From Hippopus hippopus (lineage: Eukaryota; Mollusca; Bivalvia; Cardiida; Cardiidae): 64,000 bases of DNA. Shown here one piece after another: positions 10,825-22,030 of this stretch. The position numbers and the translations under genes were made by a program. A model generated the notes under the pieces. The model was given only the letters and a program-made list of their open reading frames with translations, searched no databases and had not been told where the DNA came from. Location: contig OX328108.1 of NCBI GenBank assembly GCA_946811185.2, forward strand, positions 38,252,493 to 38,316,492. The letters are read 5' to 3'. Each line of letters begins with the position of its first letter. Position 1 is the first letter of the stretch.

Positions 10825-11979
10825 CCAAAAACATGTACTTCAAACAGCCAATGACTATAAGCAGTACAAAGTTGATATGTCGGTGATTTTTTAGGCTTCA
10901 AAATTTTATAAAAATTATAGAGGAAAAATTAGTCTGTCAGTAATATCAAACTTTCACAAAAGTTCATTAAAAGCATATAGTTTTGCAATACATAATAATT
11001 TGATCTAAGACCATGCGACTAAAGTCAAAGGGATAAGATAAATTTAAAATATCTAACAATTACTATGTTTTATAGTCAAAAGTTTGTTTTATATACCAAA
11101 ACATACCTTACACAGTTGGAAAGATCCAGAGGCAATGGGTTATCAATTCAATTAACCCCCGTTCTGTATTTGATCTTCTCTTTTTTTCCGAATTATTTTC
11201 TTGTTTATGTTCAGAATACCCATCTCAAGTACTTATCTCAACCGTAGTTTTTATTTTTATTTTTAGGCAGGTGGAGTACATCAAGATCTGATGGCACAAA
11301 ATCTGCAGTCTTATCTTAGATGTATGATATTCACATCACTGAGACATACTGTAATTGCATAAGCACTTTTGAAATAGTAATAACATTGTATTCATGTCTT
11401 TCTTAGACATCAAAAGCTTGGATTTTATTTAGAAGAAGCTCTTAGTGTAAAAGCAATATAGTCTTTTCAAGAGACATTTACATCTTTCAAAGAACATCTA
11501 TTAAAAAATAATTAAATGTACAGTGTAGACAGAGATAAGGCAGAACACGGGATGGGTGATGATCTAATTTTACATTTGCTAAGTGCATTACATGAACTTC
11601 TATTTAATCCATGGCCACAGCCTATAGATTCATTTCCTGCTGTTGATTATTTTTGACTTTTTTTTTAAGAACACAAGTCATATCGGCCAAAGTTAAGATA
11701 AATTACTAATCGATTTAAAACCATAAAAATGTCTATCAAAACTTATTGATTTTTCTAGTCCGATCTGTGACCTACACTTTCTACATTGTGTTATCCTCCC
11801 ATGTGGTAACAAGCACGTGCTGTATTTTTTTTCCCACAACTTTTTCAAAGGCTGTCTTTGACTGGGGTGTTAAAATCATTTTTGTACAGTGAATGGTCTC
11901 AGACTGTGATTTTGAGGGAGAGCAGAATGATTGTTTGTTTGCTTTGTGTTTAATTCTGTTTTCAGGAGTATTTCAGTTA

Positions 11980-13490
11980 TGTCTCCCCCCATCAGGGTCG
12001 GGAGACATATTGTTTTTCCCCGTGCGTCCGTCTGGCTGTCTGTCTGTCTGTCTGTCTGTCCGTCCGTCCGTCCGTCCGTCCGTCCGTCTGTCTGTCTGTC
12101 CGTCACAAATCGTGTCAGCTCTATAACTCGAAAACCTTTCAAGATATTTCGATAAAACTTCACACATTTGTACAGCTCCATGAGACGAAGTGTCATGCGC
12201 AAGAAGTATAACTCTGGCTTGTATATTTTTCGAGTTATTTCCCTTTGATTATTTTCCGTCACAAATCCTGTCCGCTCTATAACTCGAAAACCTTTCAAGA
12301 TATTTTGATAAAACTTCACACATTTGTAAAGCACCGTGAGATGAAATGTCGTGCTCAAGAACCATAACTCTGCCTTGTATATTTTTCGAGTTATTTCCCT
12401 TTGATTATTTTCCATTACAAATCGTGTCCGCTCTATAACTCGAAAACCTTTCTAGATATTTTGATAAAACTTCACACATTTGCAAAGCACCATGAGACAA
12501 AGTGTCATGCGCAAGAACCATAACTCTGCCTTGTTTATTTTTCGAGTTATTTCCCTTTATTTTCCATCACAAATCGTGTCCGCTCTATAACTCAAAAACC
12601 TTTCAAGATATTTTGATAAAACTTCACACATTTGCAAAGCACTATGAGATGAAGTGTCATGCGCAAAAAGTATAACTCTGGCTTGTATATTTTTCGAGTT
12701 ATGTCCTTTTGATTGATTTTCTGTCACAAATTGTGTCCGCTCTATAACTCAAAAACCTTTTTCAGATATTTTGATAAAACTTCACACATTTGCAAAGCAC
12801 CATGAGACGAAGTGTCATGCGCAAGAACTATAACTCTGGTGTACATTTTTCGAGTTATTTCCCTTTGATTATTTTCCGTCACAAATCGTATCCGCTCCAT
12901 AACTTGAAAACCTTTTAAGATATTTTGATAAAACTTCACACATTTGCAAAGACCCACGAGACGAACTGTCATGCGCAAGAAACATAATTCTGCCTCGTCT
13001 CTGGCTTGTATATTTTTCGAGTTGTTTCCCTTTGATTATTTTCCGTCACAAATCGTGTCCGCTCTATAACTCGAAAACCTTTCAAGATATTTTGATAAAA
13101 GTTCACACATTTGCAAAGCACCATGAGACGAAGTGTCATGCACAAGAAGTATAACTCTGGCTTGTATATTTTTCGAGTTATTTCCCATTGATTATTTTCC
13201 TTCACAAATCGTGTCCGCTCTATAACTCAAAAACCTTTTGAAGATATTTTCATAACACTTCACATTTTTGTAAAGCACCATGAGACGAAGTGTCATGAAC
13301 AAGAACCATAACTCTGGCTTGTATATTTTTCGAGTTATTTCCCTTTGATTATTTTTCGTCACTCAATTTACGTACAATTTCGTGTCCGCTCTATAACTCG
13401 AAAACCGTTACAGTAAAACGACCATTATTTGAGTTAGAAATTGCCTTGGTCACATATCAATCCTTCTGACACCAAAAAGGGGGAGATATC
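11980..13490. mobile_element. Element with nine 156-bp tandem repeats
   Basis: The left end GTCTCCCCCCATCAGGGTCG and the right end AAAAAGGGGGAGATAT form an inverted pair. After a (GTCT/GTCC)n microsatellite at 12033-12113 come about nine direct units of roughly 156 bp (12.1-13.4 kb). They are anchored on CTATAACTCGAAAACC at 12121, 12277, 12433, 12585, 12742, 12897, 13064, 13220 and 13391. Each unit contains AAACTTCACACATTTG and TTTTTCGAGTTATTTCCC. The paralogous block at 26.7 kb lacks this stretch, so it is an insertion. Its organisation parallels the 145-bp-repeat elements with an unrelated sequence. Minus-strand open frames here are repeat by-products. Confidence 0.75.
12033..12113. repeat. 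(GTCT)n/(GTCC)n microsatellite
   Basis: About 80 bp of tetranucleotide repeat: CTGTCTGTCTGTCTGTCTGT grades into CCGTCCGTCCGTCCGTCCGT and back to CTGTCTGT. It sits between the left end of the enclosing element and its first 156-bp unit. Confidence 0.95.
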
Positions 13491-13914
13491 TGTTTTTTTT
13501 TTTTTTGTAGAAAAACAAGTTCTAGTTATATCTTACTTGTCAGTGCACCTGCCAAGCTTTCCCGGAGTTTCTTTACCCGATGACGGTTTTTTTTTTCTGT
13601 CTTCTGAATGATTATAAAAGAAAGGGTAGATGATCATAAGACTTGTTAATTTGTTTGTTGTTTAAAACAGTTCATAACAATACTCTTGTTATAATGTGAC
13701 CGCCAGTGCTTTCCTGGAGTTTCTTTTCAAGGTAGGAAAACTGCTGAAGATTTTGAAAAAATGTCGTGCATGGAAGCAATTCTAATAAGACTTGAACGCT
13801 TGTTTAATGGTGTTTAATGCTGCTTTAAACAACAGTCCAGTTACTTCACACCGACAGACCATCTATTAATGTCTTTTCTAGGTTTAACATGTACTAGGTT
13901 TCGGCTCTACAATG

Positions 13915-14166
13915 CAAGACGTAGCTAGCCAACAATAAAGTATATGCAAAAGAAATCCGAAGGTATTACTCGAGGCGCAAAGTGCTGAGAGGGAGAGGTG
14001 GATTTATCAGGAGGATCTGATGGACCTGCCCCGGAAAATTTTTGAACTGTAGAACCTATTTGGTGGCCTCTGGTGACGTTTTGGCAAAACTGCCTTTCCT
14101 TCTGTTCTTTCCTTTTCTGCAAAGTGTATGCAACCGTGTTTTTGCATACAGGCAGCTACGCCCCTG
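13915..14166. mobile_element. hAT-like MITE, CGTAGCT terminal repeats (copy 1)
   Basis: Left end CAAGACGTAGCTAGCC and right end GGCAGCTACGCCCCTG are inverted relatives sharing CGTAGCT. CAGGGGCGTAGCT-type termini are common among hAT elements, so this is a candidate hAT MITE of about 250 bp. A second copy occupies the same place in the sister block at 27086-27335, so the insertion predates the block duplication. The 8-bp target duplication is not clear. Confidence 0.55.
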
Positions 14167-15186
14167 TAGTTTTCTGATCAAGGACACTCAAATAATGACC
14201 ATTTGTACAGATTAAACAATCACAAACTCAATACTTAAATGCCCCAGCGAAAGCCACTTAAAATCTTTTCCTGTAAGCACAAATGCTTGTAATGGGAACT
14301 CAGGAACCTCATTCGATAATGTAAGGGAATTGTAATCAAGGAAGCCCTGGTCTAATTCCCAGTAGAGTAAAATACGTTCCGAGGATTGATGGTAGTTCTT
14401 GAAACAGGTTTTATTCTTCTGTCACCGCTGAACATATGTTTGACAACATTTATCATGGAAAACATCAAGCGGCAAGGAAAGGATTTTGAGTAAAGTACTG
14501 GTGAAGAAACTCCTGGATAGCATGTACTGGTGCACTGGCTGCCAAACAAGCAAACAGTAAGCATTCAATTTTGTTGAAAATACCACTTAGTGGTTAAACT
14601 AATAAAAACAGGGAAATAATCTCAAGAAAATGGAACAGTCTTTTTTAATAGTAAACGGGAAAAAAACATAGCAGAAAAACAGTAATTGATTGTGTCAAGC
14701 AACTGCTCCAGGTTCTACTATGGTTTCGACAGGTGCACGCCACTGAAATTAAGATAATCAAATTCTACTTTAAAAAGGTTTCACGTTATTTTACCATTAT
14801 ACATGTACATAGGAAATTAGTAAAATGACTATTAGGAGAACCTTAAAACTTTCGTTCTAAATATAAAACTTGGATAAATTATCCAAGACCTTTTTTCAAA
14901 TAATGGAAAAGAGGTAAAGGGCACCTTCTCCAAACATCTTGATGTTTTCACAAGTCATCTTACTGGAATGCAACACACATGTTTTCTCGGAGCTAAGGAT
15001 TTGACGCAAAAAAATTTAATGTTTGCTCTCCCTAAAACATTGTTGGGGGAGAAGAAGAGAGGAGTACTATCCTTAAAATAGACTCTCGAAATCCCATACT
15101 ACTAAACTAGAACGACATGCACTTCAAATGGCCATTTACTATATAAAAAGTACAGATCTGATATATCTTTATAATTTTTTATCTTC

Positions 15187-17371
15187 TTTTTGTCTAACAC
15201 TTATCAATAGTAGAACTGATCCTAAAATGTTTTGGTCACTCTTAAATTCATCAGTGGAAAAAAACCAAAATAAAAACTACATTGAACATGAAACATGGTA
15301 TAAACATTTTAAAGACCTTCTCAACAAAGAAAGTAGTCATTCAGTGGTAGATGCTATTTCCTTAAATCTTAATTTTATTCCAGCACATAGTTGTGACGAT
15401 CTAAATAAAAGTATTACAAACGATGAGATAATTCGAAATATCCGATCTTTGAAGGATAATAAATCTCCCGGACCAGACGGTATTTGTGCAGAAATGTATA
15501 AATATGTTTTGCACGAAATTCTTCCTTTCTTGAATAAATTATTCAATGAAATTTTTGATAATTCAAATGTACCCGAGGAATGGTGTAAAAGTATAATTAC
15601 GCCCATTCATAACAAGGGGAGTTTCGAAGATCCAAATAATTATCGTGGAATCTCTCTATTAAACTCCATCTCTAAAGTATTTATGAGTATCCTTACTAAA
15701 AGATTGACAAACTGGTGCGATGAAAATTGTATTATTGATCAAGCACAAAGTGGATTTCGAAAAGATTTTTCCACTATAGATAATATTTTTGTGGTAATGT
15801 CACTGACACAGAAATATATCTTTCGAAAAGGAGAGGCAGATTTTATTGTATATTTATCGATTTCGAAAAAGCATTTGACAGCATTAGACATGATAAATTA
15901 TGGGAAGCGTTACGCAGAAAGGGTGTCAGTGGAAAGTTTTTCTCTACATTTCAGTCGTTGTATGGGCAGTTAAAATCTTGTATGAAAGTAGATGATACTT
16001 TAACAGAATACTTCAGGTGCACGGCCGGAACACGTCAGGGTTGTACTGCAAGTCCTCAAATATTTTCCATTTTCATCAATGATTTAATAGACTATGTTAA
16101 TCAAAATAGTGGGAGGGGTATTTTTGTAAGTAATGCAATTAGAGAACTAAACTGTCTGCTATTTGCAGACGACGTATCTAGTTTTTCGGACACAATTATA
16201 CAGTTGCAAAGACAGATTGATGATATCTCTGAATTTTCACGCTCAGTTGGTTTGAATATAAATGCAGAAAAAACAAAAATTGTGGTCTTTAGAAATGGAG
16301 GCATCATCAAACAGTCTGAAAAATGGTTTTGTAACAACAAAGAAATCGAAACAGTACCCGTATACAAATACTTAGGACTTTATTTCACTTCCAATTTATC
16401 TTGGAATACAACAATTGATGTGCTTTCACGACAGGCGTTTAAAGCAATTGGTAGTATATGCCGAATATGTAGGCAGTTTGGCTTTCTCGAACCTGTGGAC
16501 ATGTTCAAAATATTTGACTCTGCGGTCAAACCTATTCTCTGTTACGGAAGTCAAATTTGGGGCTACAAGTACATAGATAAAATCGAAAGGGTTCACATTA
16601 AATATTGTAAAATTGTCTGCAACCTATCACATAAAACATGTGACGCAATGGCATTAGGTGAATGTGGAAGACTGCCAATAAGCCTAACTTACATGAAACT
16701 TTGTATGAAATATTGGTTGAAATTATTGCGCATGAACACTAACAGATACCAAAAACAGTGCTATGAGATGTTAAGGCAGCTTGATACGGCAAGTAGACAT
16801 ACTTGGGCAACAAATATTAAAGATCTTTTATTTCGTTACGGTTTTGGCTACGCGTGGATTGCCCAAGAAGTTGGTAACGAAAACATATTTTTAAGACTAT
16901 TTTGTCAAAGATTAAAGGATATTTTGACCCAGAAATGGTTTTCAGATATCGATAGTACACCTAAAGCTCATCACTATAAATACTTTAAATCAAACTTGGT
17001 ACCTGAACGCTATTTAAGCCTAGATATATCGTATGAGTATAAGAAAATGCTGTCTAACTTTAGATGTTCAAACCATGATCTGATGATCGAAAAGGGAAGA
17101 TATTTAGGGATAGACAGACAACTACGAATATGCCCTCTATGTAAACAGAAAAATCTAAACATCATTGAGGATGAATTTCATTTCTTTTTCGAATGTATGG
17201 AATACGAAAATCTAAGACTACTTTATTTTAAATAAAAACTGACTTCGCAATAGAAACAGAAATAACTTTCACAGAATTTTAGAACTTAAAGATAGGGGTA
17301 CAATTTTAAAAGTATCAAAGTTTCTTATTGATGCTTTCAACTTGAGAAAAGTCTTTCTAGAAAATCAGTGA
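15187..17371 (+). pseudogene. LINE ORF2 reverse transcriptase, frameshifted
   Basis: The first frame (to about 15851) carries KSPGPDGICAEMYK, NYRGISLLNSISKVF and QAQSGFRKDFSTIDN, the N-terminal half of a LINE reverse transcriptase. A net one-base shift near 15851-15856 moves the frame. After it the sequence continues IDFEKAFDSIRHDKLW, then GTRQGCTASPQIFSIFINDL and the FADD catalytic box (16162-16173). The C-terminal end has CPLC, then FHFFFEC, a zinc-binding-like cluster. A second shift near 17230 and a TGA at 17240 precede the final segment (ILKVSKFLIDAFNLRKVFL), which ends at 17371. The clade was not resolved. With two shifts and a stop it cannot produce an active protein. Confidence 0.85.
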
Positions 17372-17599
17372 TCGTGTGTTTATGCATTCATTTATATAAC
17401 CATGTATGCATTTTGTCAAAAAAAAAATTTTTTATTTTAGAAAGATTTGCTTAATTTAAGGAGTATAAAAGAAGTATTAAAATACTAGTGTGCTAGTAAG
17501 CAAGCAGGTAAATATTGTATTTTTTTTCACGCTTTCAGAGGATGGTAAATTGCAGGACAACATCAACATGTATGGTTCCATCTCATATCAATCTTTGTA

Positions 17600-18900
17600 T
17601 GTAATGCAACCTTTGCCACAATGTTTTCATAAGTTTCACTCTAAAGGAGCATGAAAATTCGCAATATTTACAAAAGCTTTGCTCTAAATAGCATTAAGAT
17701 TTGGTTAATAATTTCACCTTTTACCGCACATTTTCATGCCAACGTTTATATAAAGTGATATCTTTTGTCACAATGTTTTTGTTTTTTCATTTTCCTTATA
17801 CCAATATCAAATATCAATTGTAATGTGTATATAAGTGAGGTTTGTGTATAGTTTTATGTGTCGATGTATATGTGTTAATTGAGTGATGTCAATTCTTTTT
17901 CTCCCAAATCTACAAACTGCAGAAGTAAACACTGTTATATTTTAGCAGCAATGTTACATATAAGGTTGAAAGTACTATGTTTCTTTGCCAACCTTTTAAC
18001 CCCTAAGCTGCTAAGCGCGACTCACTGACCTTTGGCGGGCTGTGTGGATTAGGATCAGACTGCACAGAACGTGCGGTCTGATCTCGGACCTGCACTGTCC
18101 GATCGAAGGGATATTTCTCTACATAACATAAGTTTGAAATATCATTGGTTGGGTTTTTACAATCGGCTCGAAAGTTTCATTTGAGTTATTTGGCAGGATA
18201 AGGGTTGAGAATCTATCTTTCGTCAGAATGTTTCCAAAAGACGAACATAGTTTTGATATTCCTTTTTTGTGTTAACCTTTCGAATAACAAAGTTCTGTCA
18301 CAATGTTTTCAAAGCTATCAACTAGCTGAGTGTTACAGTCATACTGAAATAGTAAAGGGTTTATCAAACTTGTTGGCAGACATTGTGTATTTCTTTTTAA
18401 TGCTAACGTTTGGTTGTATTAGAATCTTCTGTTACAATGTTTTAAAGTCTTCAACTATCTGAGTATTGTAAATATGCTCACATATTAATTGGATTAAGAA
18501 CATTGTCAGTAGATAATATGTTTTCTTTTTTTTCAGTGATAAGCTGTGGGTGTATTACAACCGCATGTCAATTTTCTCAAGAGTTTTAACTGCAGGAGCT
18601 TAAAAATTGAGAAGTTGCTAATTGCTGTACAGATAAAGATTGTTAATTGTTATTACGCTTAATTGTAGCCTTATGTTGCAATGTTATCTTCAGACACAAT
18701 ATTTTCAAAAGTTGTAACTTAGAGAAATACAAATGTGGTTTTGAAGCCCTAATTGTCACAGTGTTTTCAAATACGTTTGTATGTGGTAGCATGAAAAGTA
18801 GTAATGCCCAGCAGTGGGTTAAGAAATAGATATTGTTATTTAAATCATGTTTTCTTGGTAATCTTAGATTGAGACTTTTCATATATCACAATGTTTTCAA
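17600..18900. repeat. Degenerate CACAATGTTTTCAAA repeats
   Basis: The phrase CACAATGTTTTCAAA or a close variant recurs at about 17623, 17769, 18224, 18300, 18432, 18687, 18756 and 18887. It is often followed by a conserved neighbourhood (AACTAGCTGAGTGTTACAG near 18319, AACTATCTGAGTATTGTAAA near 18451). Several spacings are 130-135 bp. The phrase is also one arm of the window's hairpin MITE, so this is either a decayed tandem array or a graveyard of half-MITEs within the LINE 3' region. Confidence 0.45.
17996..18208. mobile_element. TTAA MITE, GATCAGACTGCA hairpin subtype (copy 1)
   Basis: Left end TTAACCCCTAAGCTGCTAAG, right end GGATAAGGGTTGA, with the right TTAA degraded to TTGA. The centre has GATCAGACTGCACAGAACG, then TGCGGTCTGATC, a hairpin matching the MITE at 53101-53313. 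Length is about 213 bp. Non-coding. Confidence 0.65.
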
Positions 18901-19469
18901 CACTGATACGGTACTGGTCTTAGAAATAAACTCATTCAGATGTTATGTTTTCTTTGCAAACCACCTTGATGTAACGCCACTGTCTGCTACATAAGTTTTA
19001 AATCAAAGGAGCATGCAGTAAATGCATTATTCTCGCGGCCATGAGTTCATGAACAAATATTATTGATAGTAATATTTCTATATTATGCTTTGGACGTGAT
19101 GGTTTTCTTCTCTTTTTTTCTTTTCCTCTGATCAAAAGCATTAGATGTTATATGTTTACCTTAACCTCTATTGCGATTTTTCATGGAGTAAAATTCTCAT
19201 TGACGGTTTGAACAGACCTAGATAAGACTGCATATCCGTGTGTTTTGGTCTAGATCTGTTCCAACCGTCAGTCATGTTAAAATTATGCTACAAACACCTA
19301 CTCAAACACACAATGGACGATAAGCAAAAAAAAAAGTAAACTAAACATTAATTTCATTTATTATAAATATGTCACTCATTGTACAAAAATTGTATATTTT
19401 GTAAGTGTATATGGGCCAGAGGCCTAAATACTTGAATAAAGATATTGAAATTGAAATTGAAATTGAATT

Positions 19470-19960
19470 TTTTTTTTTTCCCGGTATCAGCGTAAAATTA
19501 ATGTAAAAGTTTAATCAAAGTATAGGTGTCTGAAAGACAATTGACCTAAACCTAATGTTTATACTAAGAGATGAAATTCGGAGAGATAGGAAATGCAAAA
19601 TACCTGACCATAACTATGTTTTGTGTTCACAAGGTTGTATAAACCAAATCATACTCTAACCAAATGGAAAGATCCAGAAGCAATGGCCATTCCGTATTTG
19701 ATCATCTTCTTTTTTTTTTTTTATTTATTTTCTTGTTAGATATTTAGATTATCCTCGAGAATGCTGACCTCAATCATATTTGGTCACATTTAGAGTAAAT
19801 CAAGATAAAACTGCAAAAATGCAGTCTAATCTTGGATTTGAAATGGCCGCTACAATGCGGAGATATTATTGCAAAAAGCAGCTTTGAAATTGCAATGACA
19901 TTGTACTCATGCCTTCCTTAGACTTAAAATGCCCATGTTGTTTATAAGTTGCTCTTTGAG
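19470..19960. repeat. Block copy D2 (partial)
   Basis: Block segments resume after the LINE tail: TAAAATTAATGTAAAAGTTT with AGTATAGGTGTCTG (also at 29091-29135), GATCCAGAAGCAATGG, TGCAAAAATGCAGTCTAATC and CATTGTACTCATGCCTTCCT. The copy breaks off where a MITE begins at about 19970. Confidence 0.55.
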
Positions 19961-19969
19961 GAAAACCAG

Positions 19970-20207
19970 TAATTCCTTTACCACACAATCCTGACTTTAG
20001 ATGACCCTGAGAAAGAAGGCTTTGGGAAACATTGTGGGAAAAGGAGAAAATGCTGGTAACCAGCATTCTCTCATTTTCCCACAATGTTTTCTTCCCTATC
20101 AAGGATAAATTCCATCATTCCATCCCACCTTTAATTTGTCGTCTGCAAAAGCTTTCCATTTGGACCAGTCTAAAAGTTTGTCGTTTGGTAAAAAGTTAAT
20201 ACTGTTC
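19970..20207. mobile_element. TTAA hairpin MITE
   Basis: A well-preserved copy. Left end CCTTTACCACACAATCC, right end TTGTCGTTTGGTAAAAAGTT then AA. Core arms around AACATTGTGGGAAAAGGAG and its complement meet at GGTAACC near 20052-20058, with two mismatches. The left TTAA has decayed to TAAT. Confidence 0.75.
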
Positions 20208-20464
20208 TGGAGACACCATAAACGTTTCAGAGAAATGTCTGACATATTAAATCAATGTGCCTTGTGAAGATCAGACAGCAGAGCGCATCTGCGTTGATCT
20301 AATACTCTGTTAACGAAATGCAATGTATACACTTGTATTTTATCCATGACCAACAACCAATAAATCCATTTCCTACTTTGGGTTGGTATGGAGTTACTGA
20401 TAGTCGCAGTAAAAGAGTCAAGTTTTACAAAGTTAAAGGTCATTTGCTATATATTTCACCTTTA

Positions 20465-20660
20465 AAGATCTTTAACTCTTAAACAATACAAGTCCGGATT
20501 TTATAGATGCGAAAGAAGAAGACTCTCAAAAACATTGTGAAAAAGGAGGAAAAGCTAGTAACCAAAATTTTCTTCTTTTTCCACAATGTTTTCTACTCTT
20601 TCAGGGATAAATCCCATTATTCGAGCCACATTTAACTTGCCTTCTTGAAAGGCTTTCAAT
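20465..20660. mobile_element. Diverged TTAA hairpin MITE, right end lost
   Basis: Begins CTTTAACTCTTAAACAATAC and keeps a hairpin core at 20530-20594 (AAACATTGTGAAAAAGGAGG against CTTTTTCCACAATGTTTTC). It is cut at about 20657, where the AACAAGAGGGCCATGATGGC head of the next element begins. That later insertion probably removed or displaced its right end. Confidence 0.6.
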
Positions 20661-21772
20661 AACAAGAGGGCCATGATGGCCCTGTATCGCTCCACTGGCT
20701 TTTTAACCCTTACCACACAAATCGAAGTGTTAATGACCCTGAAAGAGAAAGCTTTCCCAAATATTGTGGGAAAAGGACAACATGTCAGCCAGTATTTTCT
20801 CCTTTTCCCACAATGTTTTCTACCCTATCAAAGACAGAAATGGTCATTTAAGCTACAATCAATTTGTCTTTTGCAATGGCTTTTAACTTGGTCCAGTCAA
20901 AAAATTTGTCGTTTCTTAAAGGGTAAAATAAGGTATCATGCACTTAATTGGCATTGACAGAGACATACTGCATAAAAAGTCTGTATGGTAATAAACTTAC
21001 TAGGAAAACATAACCTACCCCCCTGCCGAACAAAAAAGTCATATCTTTTTAAATGCAAAGATATTGTCAGTGACTACAAGCAGGTTAATTCATTGCCATG
21101 AAAGGTAAAGTTCTAAAAAACAAACAAGCAAACAAACAAACAAACAATACTGAATGATAAACACTTTACTTTAAATTAAACATGCCACTCATCTCAGCAT
21201 AACTATTAGCGTAAAAAAAAACACTCTCCCCGAAAACAGAACATTTTCTATCCAAAAAACATGAATACGAAACTCCAATAATGCCGTTTGATAATCAAGG
21301 GGGGGGGTGTAAATAGTAACAAACTTTATCTCTCATAACAGGAGTTACTTCCCTTGATTACTATTTTAAATTGAAGTCACTATTTAAGCCCATGTTAAAC
21401 TTGTAGTCCCCGGTATGGGGCCAATTTTGACCCCAGGGATATAATATGAACAAACTTGTTACAGGTCCATTAGATAAAGTTACATGCCAAATTTGGTAGC
21501 CCTATGCCTTATGGTTTAAGACAAGAAGATTTTCAAAGATTTTCAAAATTTTTCAGTTTTGTTGCCATGGCAACCAGAGTTTTTGAAGTAAATCAAATTC
21601 TTTCAAGAAATTCTAAAGAGGACCATGGCAGGATCATTTCTGTGAAGTTTCATCAAATTTGGATGGGCAGTTTCAGAGAAGAAGAAGTTTGAAATAAAAG
21701 TTAGCGCACGCACGGACGCACGACGGACACCGGGCCATGATATAAGCCTGCTGGCCTTCGGCCAGCGGAGCT
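20660..21772. mobile_element. Helentron-like element, CTCCACTGGC family (copy 1)
   Basis: It shares the head AACAAGAGGGCCATGATGGC with the 145-bp-repeat elements, then reads TATCGCTCCACTGGC. The tail carries CACGGACGCACGACGGAC, the hairpin CTGGCCTTCGGCCAG and GCGGAGC, so GCTCCACTGGC and GCCAGCGGAGC are inverted ends. A hairpin MITE (20704-20928) sits inside at the same place as in the copy at 50.5 kb, so the MITE was present in the common source. The body is non-coding; the frame at 21504-21692 has no known motif. Confidence 0.7.
21115..21148. repeat. (CAAA)n microsatellite
   Basis: Short run AACAAGCAAACAAACAAACA continuing to 21148, inside the element above. The copy at 50.5 kb lacks the run, so it expanded after the copies separated. 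Confidence 0.9.
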
Positions 21773-21799
21773 AACACATCTCTTTTATTGTCCTTTGGT

Positions 21800-22030
21800 A
21801 AAGAGGAAAAGAAGGGTGTTAAAGGTTAGGTCTTATAAAAAAGCAATTTCTCCATTCATCTTGATGTTTTCAGAAGCTCTCTTACAGGAATGCAACATAT
21901 ATGTCCTGGTAAGTTAAGCAACGAAACATATTTTTTTGCTCTCCTTTAAACATTTGAGGGGTAGAGGAACAGAGAGACTCTGTTCTTAAAACAGACCCGC
22001 GAAATCTCATGGTGTTAAAAAAAAAAAAAC
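21800..22030. repeat. Block copy D3 (partial)
   Basis: Carries the block's starting signatures: TCTCCATTCATCTTGATGTT, then GAATGCAACATATATG, then TGCTCTCCTTTAAACATTTG. It is interrupted near 22030 after CCCGCGAAATCTCATGG and a poly-A run. Confidence 0.55.

Larger units (their letters stand above)
9266..15187. repeat. Block copy D1 of the ~2.5-3 kb duplication
   Basis: This is one copy of the block also found at 23.3-24.9 and 25.4-28.3 kb. Signature segments in order are GTGTGGGGTGGGGAAGAGAG (9271), CACAGTTGGAAAGATCCAG (11111), TTCATGTCTTTCTTAGACAT (11392), ACAGTGTAGACAGAGAT (11520), CCGCCAGTGCTTTCCTGGAG (13701), and the ATCTTGATGTTTTCACAAG segment (14937). Three insertions separate it from the sister copies: the element at 9348-10824, the 156-bp-repeat element at about 11980-13490, and the LINE that starts at about 15187. 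Without these the copy is about 2.9 kb. It is non-coding. Confidence 0.7.
15187..19466 (+). mobile_element. Non-LTR retrotransposon (LINE), 5'-truncated
   Basis: Sister blocks fix the left junction: they share ATAATTTTTTACCTTC at 23580 and 28330, and the LINE begins where D1 departs from it. Polymerase ORF remnants run to 17371. Near 19380-19466 the sequence ends with TAAATACTTGAATAAAG and then a short (ATTGAA)n tail, a typical LINE 3' end with a polyadenylation-like AATAAA. Beyond 19470 the block sequence resumes. The interval 17.4-19.3 kb is either an unusually long 3' UTR or, more likely, 3' UTR enlarged by insertions such as the MITE at 17996-18208. The N-terminal endonuclease is missing. 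Confidence 0.7.

Noticed and set aside
11876..12415. 179-codon minus-strand frame with a (TDGR)n stretch
   Set aside because: It is the translation of the GTCT/GTCC microsatellite plus two 156-bp units.
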